Shown here one piece after another: positions 55,468 through 64,000 of a stretch of DNA of 64,000 nucleotides. Made by a program: the position numbers and the translations under genes. The stretch's first letter is position 1; the number at the start of each line of letters is the position of its first letter. The stretch is from Pseudocolwellia sp049933045 (GTDB lineage: Bacteria; Pseudomonadota; Gammaproteobacteria; Enterobacterales; Alteromonadaceae), in assembly GCF_049933045.1 (NCBI RefSeq), contig NZ_CP187926.1:4030001-4094000 (forward strand). The letters are read 5' to 3'. The notes beneath the pieces were generated by a model. That model was not told where the DNA came from. It ran no database searches and saw nothing but the letters and a program-made list of their open reading frames with translations.

Positions 55468-56997
55468 TTATTCAAGGTCACTTCTACTTTCTTTTAATTG
55501 TCGATAAGCATTATTGAGTTTGTTGGTAATAACTTCTTGCGGGCAAGGTTTTGACATGTAGTCGTCGAAGCCTGCTGAAATACAATGCTCAACAGCATCA
55601 TCTAAGGCGTCAGCTGTTATCGCAATAAGCCAAATAGGCTTTTCATGTTCTTGTTTAGATATAATAGAAGCGAGTTCAAATCCATCCAAATTCGGCATAT
55701 GACAATCTGAAATAATAATATCGTAAGCAAGCTCATTATGCATATCTAAAGCTTGTTTACCGTCTTGTGCAATATGAGGCGAAATATTCAAACGCTCTAG
55801 CTGAGCAGTTAATACTTTTAGGTTAACTATGTTGTCTTCAGCAACAAGTACTCTTAAACCCTTAAAACGGTTATCGTTAGGTGGGTTAATCACACGTTTG
55901 TTTTTACGTCTATCTTCGGTATCACTTTCTACGCCTGATTGGACTAGCGACAGATCGAAATAGAAGTTGCTGCCTTCGCCATCGGTAGAATCTAATTGAA
56001 TATGACTATTCATTGCGGTAGCTATTTCCTGACAAATACTCAGGCCTAAACCTGTACCACCGTATTTACGGGTGATGGCATCATCAGCTTGTTTAAAAGG
56101 CGTGAATAATGAAGTTTGGTGCATAAGTGGAATACCTATGCCAGTGTCTTTAATTGATATTCTTATCGTATCGATTGTTTGCTCGCCTTCAACATTCGAT
56201 TCAAGAAGATCTATTGTAAGAGCAACACCACCTTTTTCAGTAAATTTAATTGCGTTACTTAATAGGTTATTTAGCACTTGAGACATGCGTGTTGGATCGG
56301 TCAAATAGTTATGAGTAATGCTATCGGCTACATGATAATTAAGGTTCAGCTCGTCAGAGGTTAATTGTTGGAAGCTATTAGTAATATTACGGCTTAATTG
56401 ATGTAAATTAACAGGTACACTTTCTAGGGTTAACTTACCCGCATCCATTTTAGAGAAATCGAGCACATCGTTTAATAGTGCCAATAAATTACCTGCAGAA
56501 CTTTTTAATGTACCAAGTAATTCTTGCTGATTATTGTTCAACTCAGTATAGGTAAGCGCTTCCGCCATGCCTAAAACACCATTCATGGGGGTTCTTATTT
56601 CATGACTCATACGCGCTAAGAAAGTTAGTTTTTCTTGAGCTGATTCTTCGGCATGTTGTCGCGCTTCTTCGGCTACTTTTAATTCCTTCTCTATTGCTTT
56701 ACGTAATGCTTCTTTTACTTGAATTTTTCGGTAATAAATAAACATAACCAAGATCACAAAAATACAAATAGTCGCAATAACGTATAGGGCTTGTTTATAA
56801 ATGTTGCGTATTTGTTTTTGAGTGTCTAAGTGAAGAATTGATAAAGCATTAGCTGATTTCTCATCTAAGGTTTGGCCATCGGCTAGCTGAATGATTTGAG
56901 GGAATTCAATAAGATTATTATTGGCTACTGCTTGTTCTATATGAAAAAACATACCGACAACAAAGGTAAGAGCAATAAGAGTGTTATAACGCAGCAT
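55468..56997 (-). CDS. Hybrid sensor histidine kinase with C-terminal receiver
   Basis: The 509-residue protein has a signal/TM segment (about 7-24), a short periplasmic part of about 45 residues, a second TM (about 70-90), a coiled linker, HisKA with His132 in RMSHEIRTPMNG, HATPase with GTGLGL, and a receiver with the Asp in IISDCHMPNLDG. The periplasmic part is too small for a usual sensor domain. The ATG at 56997 has AAAGGA 10 nt upstream; an ATG at 57030 adds 11 residues. No response regulator or HPt gene is next to it. Confidence 0.88.
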   Translation of the reverse strand: MLRYNTLIALTFVVGMFFHIEQAVANNNLIEFPQIIQLADGQTLDEKSANALSILHLDTQKQIRNIYKQALYVIATICIFVILVMFIYYRKIQVKEALRKAIEKELKVAEEARQHAEESAQEKLTFLARMSHEIRTPMNGVLGMAEALTYTELNNNQQELLGTLKSSAGNLLALLNDVLDFSKMDAGKLTLESVPVNLHQLSRNITNSFQQLTSDELNLNYHVADSITHNYLTDPTRMSQVLNNLLSNAIKFTEKGGVALTIDLLESNVEGEQTIDTIRISIKDTGIGIPLMHQTSLFTPFKQADDAITRKYGGTGLGLSICQEIATAMNSHIQLDSTDGEGSNFYFDLSLVQSGVESDTEDRRKNKRVINPPNDNRFKGLRVLVAEDNIVNLKVLTAQLERLNISPHIAQDGKQALDMHNELAYDIIISDCHMPNLDGFELASIISKQEHEKPIWLIAITADALDDAVEHCISAGFDDYMSKPCPQEVITNKLNNAYRQLKESRSDLE

Positions 56998-57252
56998 GGA
57001 AAATGATCCTTTATTCCAATTGTTAACCATATTTCAATATCTCGTAGCAAATTTATTAAATACTTGTTTTAAAGGATAGTACACCATCAAAAATTTATGT
57101 CTATTAATTGAATAAAATAAGCATGACGCGTAAAAAAAACGAGTGAAATTATTGATTGTTCTAGGAACTAAGTGATAAATTAAATACAACTTGTATATAC
57201 AATTAAGATTTCGATAGGTATATCTCTTAATATTTAGGATTAAAAATAAATT

Positions 57253-58057
57253 ATGACTTGTTATTCGTTATCAAAAGGCTCGACTCCTCTGCTTATTAGC
57301 ATGCCGCATATAGGTCAAAAAATTCCTGAGACTATCGCAGACTTAATGACTGAAGAAGCATTGTTAATCAAAGATACAGATTGGTATATTGATAAGTTGT
57401 ACGAGTTTGCTGATGAAATAGGAGCAAGCATTATCAAGCCAGATACTAGTCGTTATGTGATTGATTTAAATAGAGGGATTGATGGCATTAATTTATATCC
57501 AGGTGCTGATAGTACCGAGTTATGCCCTAGCTCAACTTTCAATCGTACGTCTATTTATTTAGACAAGAAAAGCGTTTCAAAAGAAGAAGTAGATAAACGT
57601 ATAGCTGAATATTGGCAACCTTATCACGATCAAATTACAAACACGTTAGCAGATATAAAAGCAGAGTTTGGTTTTGCGATTATTTTGGATGCTCATTCTA
57701 TATTATCGACAGTACCACGCTTTTTTGAAGGGCAATTACCAGATTTTAATTGGGGCACAGCCAACGGAGCAAGTTGTTCTACAGACGTTATTAACAGTAT
57801 AAAAAAAAATAGATTTTTCTCCTTATTCGGTTGTATGGAATGATCGCTTTAAAGGGGGGTATATAACACGTGAATATGGCGATCCTGAGAATAACATCCA
57901 TGCCATTCAACTCGAACTCTCTCAGCGAACTTACATGAATGAAAGTGAGTTTACCTTTAATGAAAACTTAGCTATGCAAGTAAAGCCTATATTAAAAACT
58001 ATGGTAGAAGCTTTGCTTAACTGTGCACCTAATATAGTGGTAAAGGAGGCAAGTTAA
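57253..58057 (+). pseudogene. hutG: N-formylglutamate deformylase HutG, +1 frameshift in a poly-A tract
   Basis: Frame 1 gives STPLLISMPHIGQKIPETI through to the tract and ends at 57843. The next frame then continues as IDFSPYSVVWNDRFKGGYIT and QLELSQRTYMNE to 58057, the usual end of HutG. The switch is at nine A (57801-57809), where eight would keep the frame. It removes formyl from N-formylglutamate in histidine breakdown. It stops 2 nt before hutF. It may be a true mutation, a sequencing error, or read through by slippage on A9. Confidence 0.88.
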
Positions 58058-58059
58058 TT

Positions 58060-59469
58060 ATGTTGTTACATGCTGAAAAAATATTATTCAATCATGGCTG
58101 GCAACAGCAGAAAACCCTTCGTATTGAAAATGGCATTATTGTAGATGTGATCAATGGCTATATTGAAGGTGCTGAATCAGTTGGTGTTGTTATTCCTGGT
58201 ATGGTGAATTGTCATTCACATGCATTTCAGCGTGCTTTTGCTGGCTTTAGTGAAATTAAACGTTCGGGTGACGATAGTTTTTGGTCATGGCGTGAGGTGA
58301 TGTACAGCTTTTTGAAAAAGTTAACGATTGCTGATGTAGGTACAATTGCTCGTCAACTCTATATTGAAATGCTAAAGAGTGGTTATACGCGCGTAGCTGA
58401 ATTTCATTATCTGCATTTCGACAAAAATGACGGGACTGAATCTAACGGAGTTGAAAGTGGCAGTGTTGAATGTGATGGACGTTCTGCACCCGCAATGGCT
58501 AAAGTCATATTTGAGTCGGCACAACAAGCAGGGATAGGTTTAACGTTTTTACCCGTTTTATATCAGTACAGTGGCTTTGGTCAAAAACCTGCTTCAGTTA
58601 ATCAAGCACGTTTTATTCATGGTGCTAATGAATTTAATCAATTAGTTACTCAGTGCTTTGAATATACAAAAACATTCAGTAATACCAATTTAGGTATTGC
58701 TCCTCACTCATTAAGAGCCGTAGATAAAACATCGTTAATAAGTGCCGTGACTCATGTGAGATCTTTAGATGAGAATGCACCTATTCATATCCATATTGCC
58801 GAACAACAACAAGAAGTTGATGACTGCATTTCTTTTTATGGAAAACGACCTGTGCAGTGGCTTATTGATAATGTTGAGTTAGACAAGCATTGGTGTTTGA
58901 TTCATGCCACTCATATTAATGAAGCTGAACGCAAAGGTATTATTGAAAAAGAAGCGGTGGTAGGTATTTGCCCGACGACTGAAGCTAATTTGGGCGACGG
59001 TATTTTCCCTACTCTTGAGTTTGTTACCGAAGGTGGCAGTTTTGCCATCGGCTCAGACAGTCATATATCAGTTAACCCTATTGAAGAGCTACGCTGGCTA
59101 GAATATGCGCAACGTCTTACTAAGCAAAAACGTGCGTTATTAGCATCATCTGCTCAACCTTCTATTGGCGCTTATATATGGGAAAAAGCGTTAACGGGCG
59201 GAATGAATTCAACTCATAGCAATGTTGGTGAATTAGCCATAGGTAAACAAGCCGACTTATTAGTGTTGAATCAAGAGCGTTTAGCTACCTTTGCCAGTGA
59301 TGAACAATTCATATTAGATAGTTTACTTTTTGCTAGCCAAACAAATATGATCAATGACGTTATGGTAAATGGGGAATGGGTTGTTAAAGAAGGTATACAC
59401 ACCGAAGAAAAAGATAGTATGAAAGCTTTCACGATGTTATTAGCTGAAGTTCAACATACTGCTCACTAA
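58060..59469 (+). CDS. hutF: Formimidoylglutamate deiminase
   Basis: The 469-residue product has the amidohydrolase fold with zinc-ligand pattern NCHSHAFQRAF, then HIHIAEQQQE, HATHI and IGSDSH. The sequence fits HutF, which turns formiminoglutamate to formylglutamate in the five-step histidine pathway, rather than guanine deaminase. AAAGGAGG lies inside the end of hutG, about 10 nt before the ATG. The remaining hut genes are not in this window. Confidence 0.93.
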   Translation: MLLHAEKILFNHGWQQQKTLRIENGIIVDVINGYIEGAESVGVVIPGMVNCHSHAFQRAFAGFSEIKRSGDDSFWSWREVMYSFLKKLTIADVGTIARQLYIEMLKSGYTRVAEFHYLHFDKNDGTESNGVESGSVECDGRSAPAMAKVIFESAQQAGIGLTFLPVLYQYSGFGQKPASVNQARFIHGANEFNQLVTQCFEYTKTFSNTNLGIAPHSLRAVDKTSLISAVTHVRSLDENAPIHIHIAEQQQEVDDCISFYGKRPVQWLIDNVELDKHWCLIHATHINEAERKGIIEKEAVVGICPTTEANLGDGIFPTLEFVTEGGSFAIGSDSHISVNPIEELRWLEYAQRLTKQKRALLASSAQPSIGAYIWEKALTGGMNSTHSNVGELAIGKQADLLVLNQERLATFASDEQFILDSLLFASQTNMINDVMVNGEWVVKEGIHTEEKDSMKAFTMLLAEVQHTAH

Positions 59470-59535
59470 CTCTTAGTAAATAGAAAAGAGTGAGCAGTAA
59501 ATATTATTGAGACAAAATCTGACTTTAATCAAAAG

Positions 59536-59892
59536 TTAGAAGTAACTTCTATATTTTCCTATAACTTTACAAACGATCTTTTGATTAGCTGCTTGAAAAT
59601 TGTAATCAGTTTTAGGTTTATCACAATGAGTTTTATAAAATGTAATAACTTTATCTCGTTCAGAGGTTAACTCTGTCGCATAGGTGATCTCTTCAGGTGT
59701 AAAGTGCTTAAACTCTCGTTCTAAATCGCTGTAGACCTTTTTGACACTCAATTTAACTTTAGTGTCGGTGGCATTATTAAACCCGGTGAGTAACGAATCT
59801 TTTTGTTCGTTATACCAACGTTCTAATTTTGGTTGAGGATAAAAATGCAAAAATACCGCTGCAGCGACGATCAATATCAATAAATTTTTCAT
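59536..59892 (-). CDS. Small secreted or anchored protein of unknown function
   Basis: The 118-residue product has an N-terminal hydrophobic segment (about 2-17) that could be a signal or anchor, then a charged helical body. Two cysteines (near residues 89 and 107) could form a disulphide. No family is recognised. Confidence 0.6.
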   Translation of the reverse strand: MKNLLILIVAAAVFLHFYPQPKLERWYNEQKDSLLTGFNNATDTKVKLSVKKVYSDLEREFKHFTPEEITYATELTSERDKVITFYKTHCDKPKTDYNFQAANQKIVCKVIGKYRSYF

Positions 59893-60014
59893 ATCTTGGC
59901 GTATAATGGTGTTGTTTTGATAGGATAATCAATTTTTCTCCAACAATATATTATCTTTATCACTTTTCCCCATTTCATTTTTAATGAACGGTTTTGCTAA
60001 GTAAGGGCTTTTTT

Positions 60015-61454
60015 GTGAATGAGCAAGAGTTAAAAAATAAATCCGCAGTTCAAATTCCTGTAAAAAATATCGTTATACATAAAACTAAGGGTGTAGAAAC
60101 TTACCAACCCAGCGATCAGATTTATGTGCGTAAAGTGTCGGGCTTTTTTCAAAAGCTAAGGCAACGAATGAACTTGGTTTATTTTGCTTTTTTTGCTTTG
60201 TTACCTTGGGTTCAATTTAATGGACATCAAGCCGTATTATTTGATATTGAGGCACAGCGTTTTACTATTTTTGGTTTAACTTTGTGGCCACAAGATCTTA
60301 CCTTATTAGCTTGGTTATTTATTTTAGGTGCTTTTCTGCTGTTTTTTGTTACGGCATTTTTGGGGCGTGTTTGGTGTGGTTATATGTGCCCACAAACCGT
60401 ATGGACCTTCATTTTTATTTGGTTTGAAGAAAAAATAGAAGGTACAGCTAATAAGCGTAAAAACCTTGATAGCCAGAAAATGGATTTTAATAAGTTTTGG
60501 CGGAAAACCTTAAAACATACTTCCTGGGTTTTATTTTCTTTATTCACTGCAATGACTTTTGTTGGTTATTTTTCACCGATGCGAGATGTTTTTATAGATG
60601 TATTTACACTTAATACGTCATTAACTATTGCCAGCATAATTTTATTTTTTACTTTTGCTACATACGGTAATGCGGGTTGGATGCGCGAAACTATGTGTTT
60701 ACATATGTGTCCTTATGCACGTTTTCAATCGGCTATGTTTGATCAAAATACATTGACGGTATCTTACGATGCGGAGCGCGGAGAAAATAGAGGACCAAGA
60801 AGTAGAAAGAAAGATCCTAAAGAGTTAGATTCAGATTTAGGCGACTGTATTGATTGTAATTTATGTGTTCAGGTTTGCCCAACAGGTATAGATATTCGTA
60901 ATGGATTGCAGTACGAATGTATCAACTGTGGTGCCTGTGTCGATGCTTGTGATGGCGTAATGGATAAAATGAATTACGACAGAGGGTTGATACGTTACGC
61001 AACAGAAAATGATTTAAAAGGTAAAAAAGTCAAATTCTTCCGTGGAAAACTCATAGGTTATGCGATTGTATTATTAGTGATGACGACTTTGCTGGTATTA
61101 GAAATTGTTAATCGTGTACCTGTGTCGCTCGATATTATTCGTGACCGTAATGAATTGTCGAAAGAGAATTTTAATGGCGATATCGAAAACGTTTACACCT
61201 TAAAGATTTTGAATATGTCACAAACAGATAATACCTATAAGTTGTCTGTTCGAGGTATTGAGCATACAACATGGCATGGTGACCAGGTGATTAAAGTACC
61301 TGCTGCCGATGTTTATACATTACCTATTAGTATCTCAGTCGACCCTTACGAACTAGAATCTTACATGAACGATATTACTTTTGTTATTGAACAAGTAGAG
61401 CCAGAAAGTGATATTAAACTTGAACATGAAAGTCGATTTTTCAATAAAAGATAG
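60015..61454 (+). CDS. ccoG: Cytochrome c oxidase cbb3 accessory protein CcoG (RdxA)
   Basis: The protein has about five or six membrane helices and two 4Fe-4S motifs, CIDCNLCVQVCP and CINCGACVDAC, in the polyferredoxin part (about 275-315), plus a C-terminal Ig-like domain. CcoG reduces copper for insertion into the cbb3-type oxidase. The GTG at 60015 has TAAGGG 7 nt upstream; a TTG at 59994 would add seven residues. No cco structural genes are adjacent here. Confidence 0.92.
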   Translation: MNEQELKNKSAVQIPVKNIVIHKTKGVETYQPSDQIYVRKVSGFFQKLRQRMNLVYFAFFALLPWVQFNGHQAVLFDIEAQRFTIFGLTLWPQDLTLLAWLFILGAFLLFFVTAFLGRVWCGYMCPQTVWTFIFIWFEEKIEGTANKRKNLDSQKMDFNKFWRKTLKHTSWVLFSLFTAMTFVGYFSPMRDVFIDVFTLNTSLTIASIILFFTFATYGNAGWMRETMCLHMCPYARFQSAMFDQNTLTVSYDAERGENRGPRSRKKDPKELDSDLGDCIDCNLCVQVCPTGIDIRNGLQYECINCGACVDACDGVMDKMNYDRGLIRYATENDLKGKKVKFFRGKLIGYAIVLLVMTTLLVLEIVNRVPVSLDIIRDRNELSKENFNGDIENVYTLKILNMSQTDNTYKLSVRGIEHTTWHGDQVIKVPAADVYTLPISISVDPYELESYMNDITFVIEQVEPESDIKLEHESRFFNKR

Positions 61455-61496
61455 TGTGAAAACCTGGATCATAATTTGATCAACTTAGTATAATTA

Positions 61497-61529
61497 CAGT
61501 AGGAGCTTTAGGCTTCTACTGTTGATTTT
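61497..61529 (+). terminator. Terminator after ccoG
   Basis: A 10-bp stem CAGTAGGAGC/GCTTCTACTG (one G-T pair, 5-nt loop) is followed by a short T-rich tail, 43 nt after the ccoG stop. Confidence 0.65.
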
Positions 61530-61621
61530 AAATGATGTTTACTGATATTCAAAACCTCTAGCCCTAGTATGTTACAACGCTAACGTTTACTATTGGCGCA
61601 ATGAATTTTATTGAGAAAAAC

Positions 61622-62599
61622 ATGTCAGTATTCGATTTTACTTCACTGTCCCCTGATCTGATTTTAGATGGATTAGAAAGCGTAGGTTTTAATGTAGACA
61701 GCGGTTTACTGGCTTTAAATAGTTACGAAAACCGCGTTTATCAATTTCATGATGAAAATCTTGTTAAATATGTCACTAAGTTTTATCGCCCTGAACGTTG
61801 GAGCGAAAAACAAATAAGAGAAGAGTTAAACTTTGCGTTAGAGCTTGATAAGCAAGAGTTACCGCTAGTAGCGCCTTTATCTGTAAACGGTGAAAGCTTA
61901 TTTAATTATAAAGGCTATTACTTCACTGTATCTCCCTGTCGTGGTGGGAGAACCTTTGAAGTAGATAATTTAGATCAACTTGAATGGATGGGGCGTTTTA
62001 TAGCTCGTATTCACGCAGTTGCTTCGCAAAAACCGTTCGAAACTCGTTTAGCGTTAACGACTGATGATATGCTGAACAATTCAATGAAAATCATTCAATC
62101 TTCAGGTTTTGTGCCTAAATCACTTAATATCGCTTTTTTTACTATTTTAGAGCAAGTTATTGAAGTGGCTGCGGGTCAATATAAACCGAAGACACAAATC
62201 AGGTTACATGGTGATTGTCATGCTGGAAATATATTCTGGACAGACAAAGGACCTCACTTCGTTGATTTAGATGATTGTAAAATGGGCCCTGCCATTCAAG
62301 ACCTTTGGATGATGCTTTCAGGCGACCGTAATGAACAACTGTTACAACTCGATACACTTTTAACAGGCTATGAAGAGTTTTTTACATTTGATAGTAGTGA
62401 GCTTGTTTTGATAGAATCATTGAGGACTATGCGAGTTGTACATTATATGGCATGGTTATGTAAGCGGTGGAACGACCCAGCTTTCCCGCGAAATTTTCCA
62501 TGGTTTGATAGTGAAAAGTACTGGGAACAACAAATTTTAATGCTGAAAGAGCAAATGTCTGCCTTGCAGCAACCGCCTTTAAGTTTAATTCCAATGTAG
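61622..62599 (+). CDS. srkA: Stress-response kinase A (YihE protein kinase)
   Basis: The 325-residue protein has the aminoglycoside-phosphotransferase-like kinase fold: LHGDCHAGNIFW (catalytic loop) and VDLDDCKMGP (metal site). SrkA counters the effects of envelope and oxidative stress. In E. coli, srkA and dsbA are neighbours, as here (37 bp apart). The ATG at 61622 has GAG 8 nt upstream; an ATG at 61601 has no ribosome site. Confidence 0.93.
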   Translation: MSVFDFTSLSPDLILDGLESVGFNVDSGLLALNSYENRVYQFHDENLVKYVTKFYRPERWSEKQIREELNFALELDKQELPLVAPLSVNGESLFNYKGYYFTVSPCRGGRTFEVDNLDQLEWMGRFIARIHAVASQKPFETRLALTTDDMLNNSMKIIQSSGFVPKSLNIAFFTILEQVIEVAAGQYKPKTQIRLHGDCHAGNIFWTDKGPHFVDLDDCKMGPAIQDLWMMLSGDRNEQLLQLDTLLTGYEEFFTFDSSELVLIESLRTMRVVHYMAWLCKRWNDPAFPRNFPWFDSEKYWEQQILMLKEQMSALQQPPLSLIPM

Positions 62600-62636
62600 C
62601 CAATATTGGCAAAGCACATTTATTAGGATGTTTATA

Positions 62637-63288
62637 ATGAAGAAAATTTTAAGTCTTATCGTTATGTTATGTATGCCATTAATGGCGTGTTCAGCAGAAT
62701 ATAAAGCAGGTGAACACTACACAGTAGTTGACGATAAAGTATCTAAAAAATTAGAAGTACGTGAATACTTTTCATTTTATTGCCCACATTGTTTCAACTT
62801 TGAACCAATTATGGCGAATGTGAAAAAAGACTTACCTGCAGGTGCTACATTTGAAATGAATCACGTTGATTTTTTACGTGCTGCTTCTCCTAAAGTACAA
62901 GGGTTATTAAGTAAGGCAATTGTTGTTGCTAAGAAAATGGATATGGAGAAAAAAAATGGTTGGCGCTATTTTTAACTATCTTCAAGTTCAACGTGCTTTC
63001 ATAACATCTGAAAAAGATATTCGTAACATCTTTGTATTAAACGGTGCAGATGGCGAGCAATTTGATAAGTTAATGTCTAGTTTTTCTATTAATAGCCAAG
63101 CTAAGTTGATGAAGAAACACCAAGAATACTTCTCAAAGAAAACTGGCGCAGATGGTAAGCCTTACCTAAATGCTGTTCCAACAGTTATTGTTAATGGTAA
63201 ATACAGAATCAACCCTGCTGCATTAGACAAAGGTGATTTTGAAGGTGATTATAAGAAGCTTGTAAATCACTTATTAGCGTTAAAGTAA
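62637..63288 (+). pseudogene. dsbA: Thiol:disulphide oxidoreductase DsbA, +1 frameshift in a poly-A tract
   Basis: Frame 1 has a signal peptide, active-site CPHC in FYCPHCFNF, and ends early at 62975. The next frame gives MVGAIFNYLQVQRAF through cis-Pro NAVPTVIVNG to the usual end at 63288. The switch is at eight A (62949-62956), where seven would keep the frame. DsbA makes disulphide bonds in the periplasm. The start 62637 has AGGA upstream. It may be a sequencing error, a real mutation or a slippage site. Confidence 0.9.
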
Positions 63289-63334
63289 CCGCTAATAGTG
63301 ACTGAATGATCATCGAGTTCAGATTTTAAATATT

Positions 63335-63359
63335 AAAGAGCGCATGTCGCTCTTTTTTT
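63335..63359 (+). terminator. Rho-independent terminator after dsbA
   Basis: A perfect 8-bp stem AAAGAGCG/CGCTCTTT with a 5-nt loop and a T run of at least seven. Confidence 0.9.
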
Positions 63360-63509
63360 ATGTCTTTTTTTAGAGTTATGACTAAGAAGTTGTGCTGAAC
63401 ATTGTCATCTTACTGTCGCGAGAGGATATGTTTATTATTAGCAGTAAACTGTGAGTAAGAGCTGCAGCTTAGTTTACAAATTACCTAAAGGTAAAATATT
63501 AATATTATT

Positions 63510-64000
63510 TTAATTTAACTCTGATTTTCTTGTTTTATAAAGGTGATAACCAATTATTGTCGCGATTAGAAAGAGTATTGCCGCGGCTCCAATGTGTGCT
63601 GAATCTGCTAATTTAACACCTGATCCAGCCAATGAGAAAATAGCCATTTGTGGTATGAAACCAAGGCAACTACCTGCAATGTAAGGTCGTAATGGAATAT
63701 TAGCAATTCCAGCGAGTATATTGGTTAAAAAATTTGAACCAACAGGAAGTAATCTAATAACTAAGGCTTTTAAAAATGTATCAACAGATAAAAAGTTATG
63801 CAGTTTTGTTAGCTGTTTTTTGTATTTACTGGCGATATAACTTTGTTGAAATAAAGACGCTACCTTATAAGTAATAGCAGCGGCGATAGTAACGGTTAGT
63901 GTTGCGTAAACTAAACCTAAAATAACACCAAAGAAATACCCGCAAGTAAAAGCTACTACTTGCCTTGGCATGCCTATACAAGAGAGTCCTAACAAGATGC
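63510..64000 (-). CDS. TVP38/TMEM64-family membrane protein (cut by window edge)
   Basis: The frame is open to the edge and gives about 163 C-terminal residues. It has the VTT-domain pattern RLLPVGSNFLTNILAGIANIPLRPYIAGSCLGFIPQ, with several membrane helices. The family includes DedA-like proteins linked to lipid handling or membrane homeostasis. The N-terminus is outside the window. Confidence 0.85.
   Translation of the reverse strand, partial: ILLGLSCIGMPRQVVAFTCGYFFGVILGLVYATLTVTIAAAITYKVASLFQQSYIASKYKKQLTKLHNFLSVDTFLKALVIRLLPVGSNFLTNILAGIANIPLRPYIAGSCLGFIPQMAIFSLAGSGVKLADSAHIGAAAILFLIATIIGYHLYKTRKSELN

Noticed and set aside
62427..62612. Minus-strand frame over the end of srkA
   Set aside because: It is antisense to a well-conserved kinase gene and shows no protein features.

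Overview
The window looks like chromosome of a marine gammaproteobacterium, most like Colwellia/Thalassotalea (Alteromonadales). This is inferred from the AT-rich sequence, the protein families (PlsB, YihI, DUF1285, DUF2489, CcoG, SrkA, PldA), many TonB/efflux and c-di-GMP genes, and both PEP-CTERM and GlyGly-type C-terminal sorting tails. There is no sign of a phage, plasmid or CRISPR array. The mobile DNA consists of one IS200-type element and a small family of MITE-like repeats.

Layout. 1-6.6 kb: plsB (cut by the window edge), a NYN-domain protein, a CheX-REC protein, an M23 peptidase, phospholipase A1 and an FG-GAP repeat protein. 6.7-8.0 kb: MITE-like repeat copy A and a PEP-CTERM matrixin-like protease. 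8.3-12.8 kb: a tight four-gene operon for nitric-oxide sensing (REC-GGDEF*-EAL, REC-degenerate HD-GYP, H-NOX, soluble histidine kinase), the hnoBDXK type. 13-20.9 kb: an RND efflux operon (MFP-RND-OMF plus an MDR oxidoreductase) with a divergent LysR regulator and a perfect palindrome between them. 21-23.6 kb: ornithine cyclodeaminase-family enzyme, rhombotarget-type lipoprotein, small membrane protein, GNAT. 24-29.9 kb: porin-like protein and a polyol-type ABC importer behind a long structured leader. 30-33.8 kb: a GGDEF-EAL protein co-transcribed with a periplasmic protein and an outer-membrane barrel. 34-38 kb: CPA2 antiporter, mocA, xdhC and a 28-codon small ORF. 38.3-43.2 kb: an Nramp-like transporter, a SnoaL-like secreted protein and a TonB receptor, with a divergent MarR gene and an 18-bp palindrome. 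43.3-47.7 kb: two unknown genes, then a kefB-type pseudogene broken by a nonsense codon and an IS200 element and ended by MITE copy B. 47.9-64 kb: tRNA-His, a diguanylate cyclase, housekeeping genes (yihI, purU, PrxGrx), a hybrid kinase, hutG (frameshifted)-hutF, ccoG, srkA, dsbA (frameshifted) and a TVP38-family membrane protein (cut by the edge).

How the parts work together. Second-messenger signalling dominates: three c-di-GMP enzymes plus a degenerate HD-GYP protein, one set wired to NO sensing. Three genes carry disabling lesions. kefB is clearly dead. hutG and dsbA each carry exactly one extra A in a poly-A run, which could be real decay, slippage-tolerant genes or homopolymer sequencing error. 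All functions are read from sequence motifs by eye; no database search was run.
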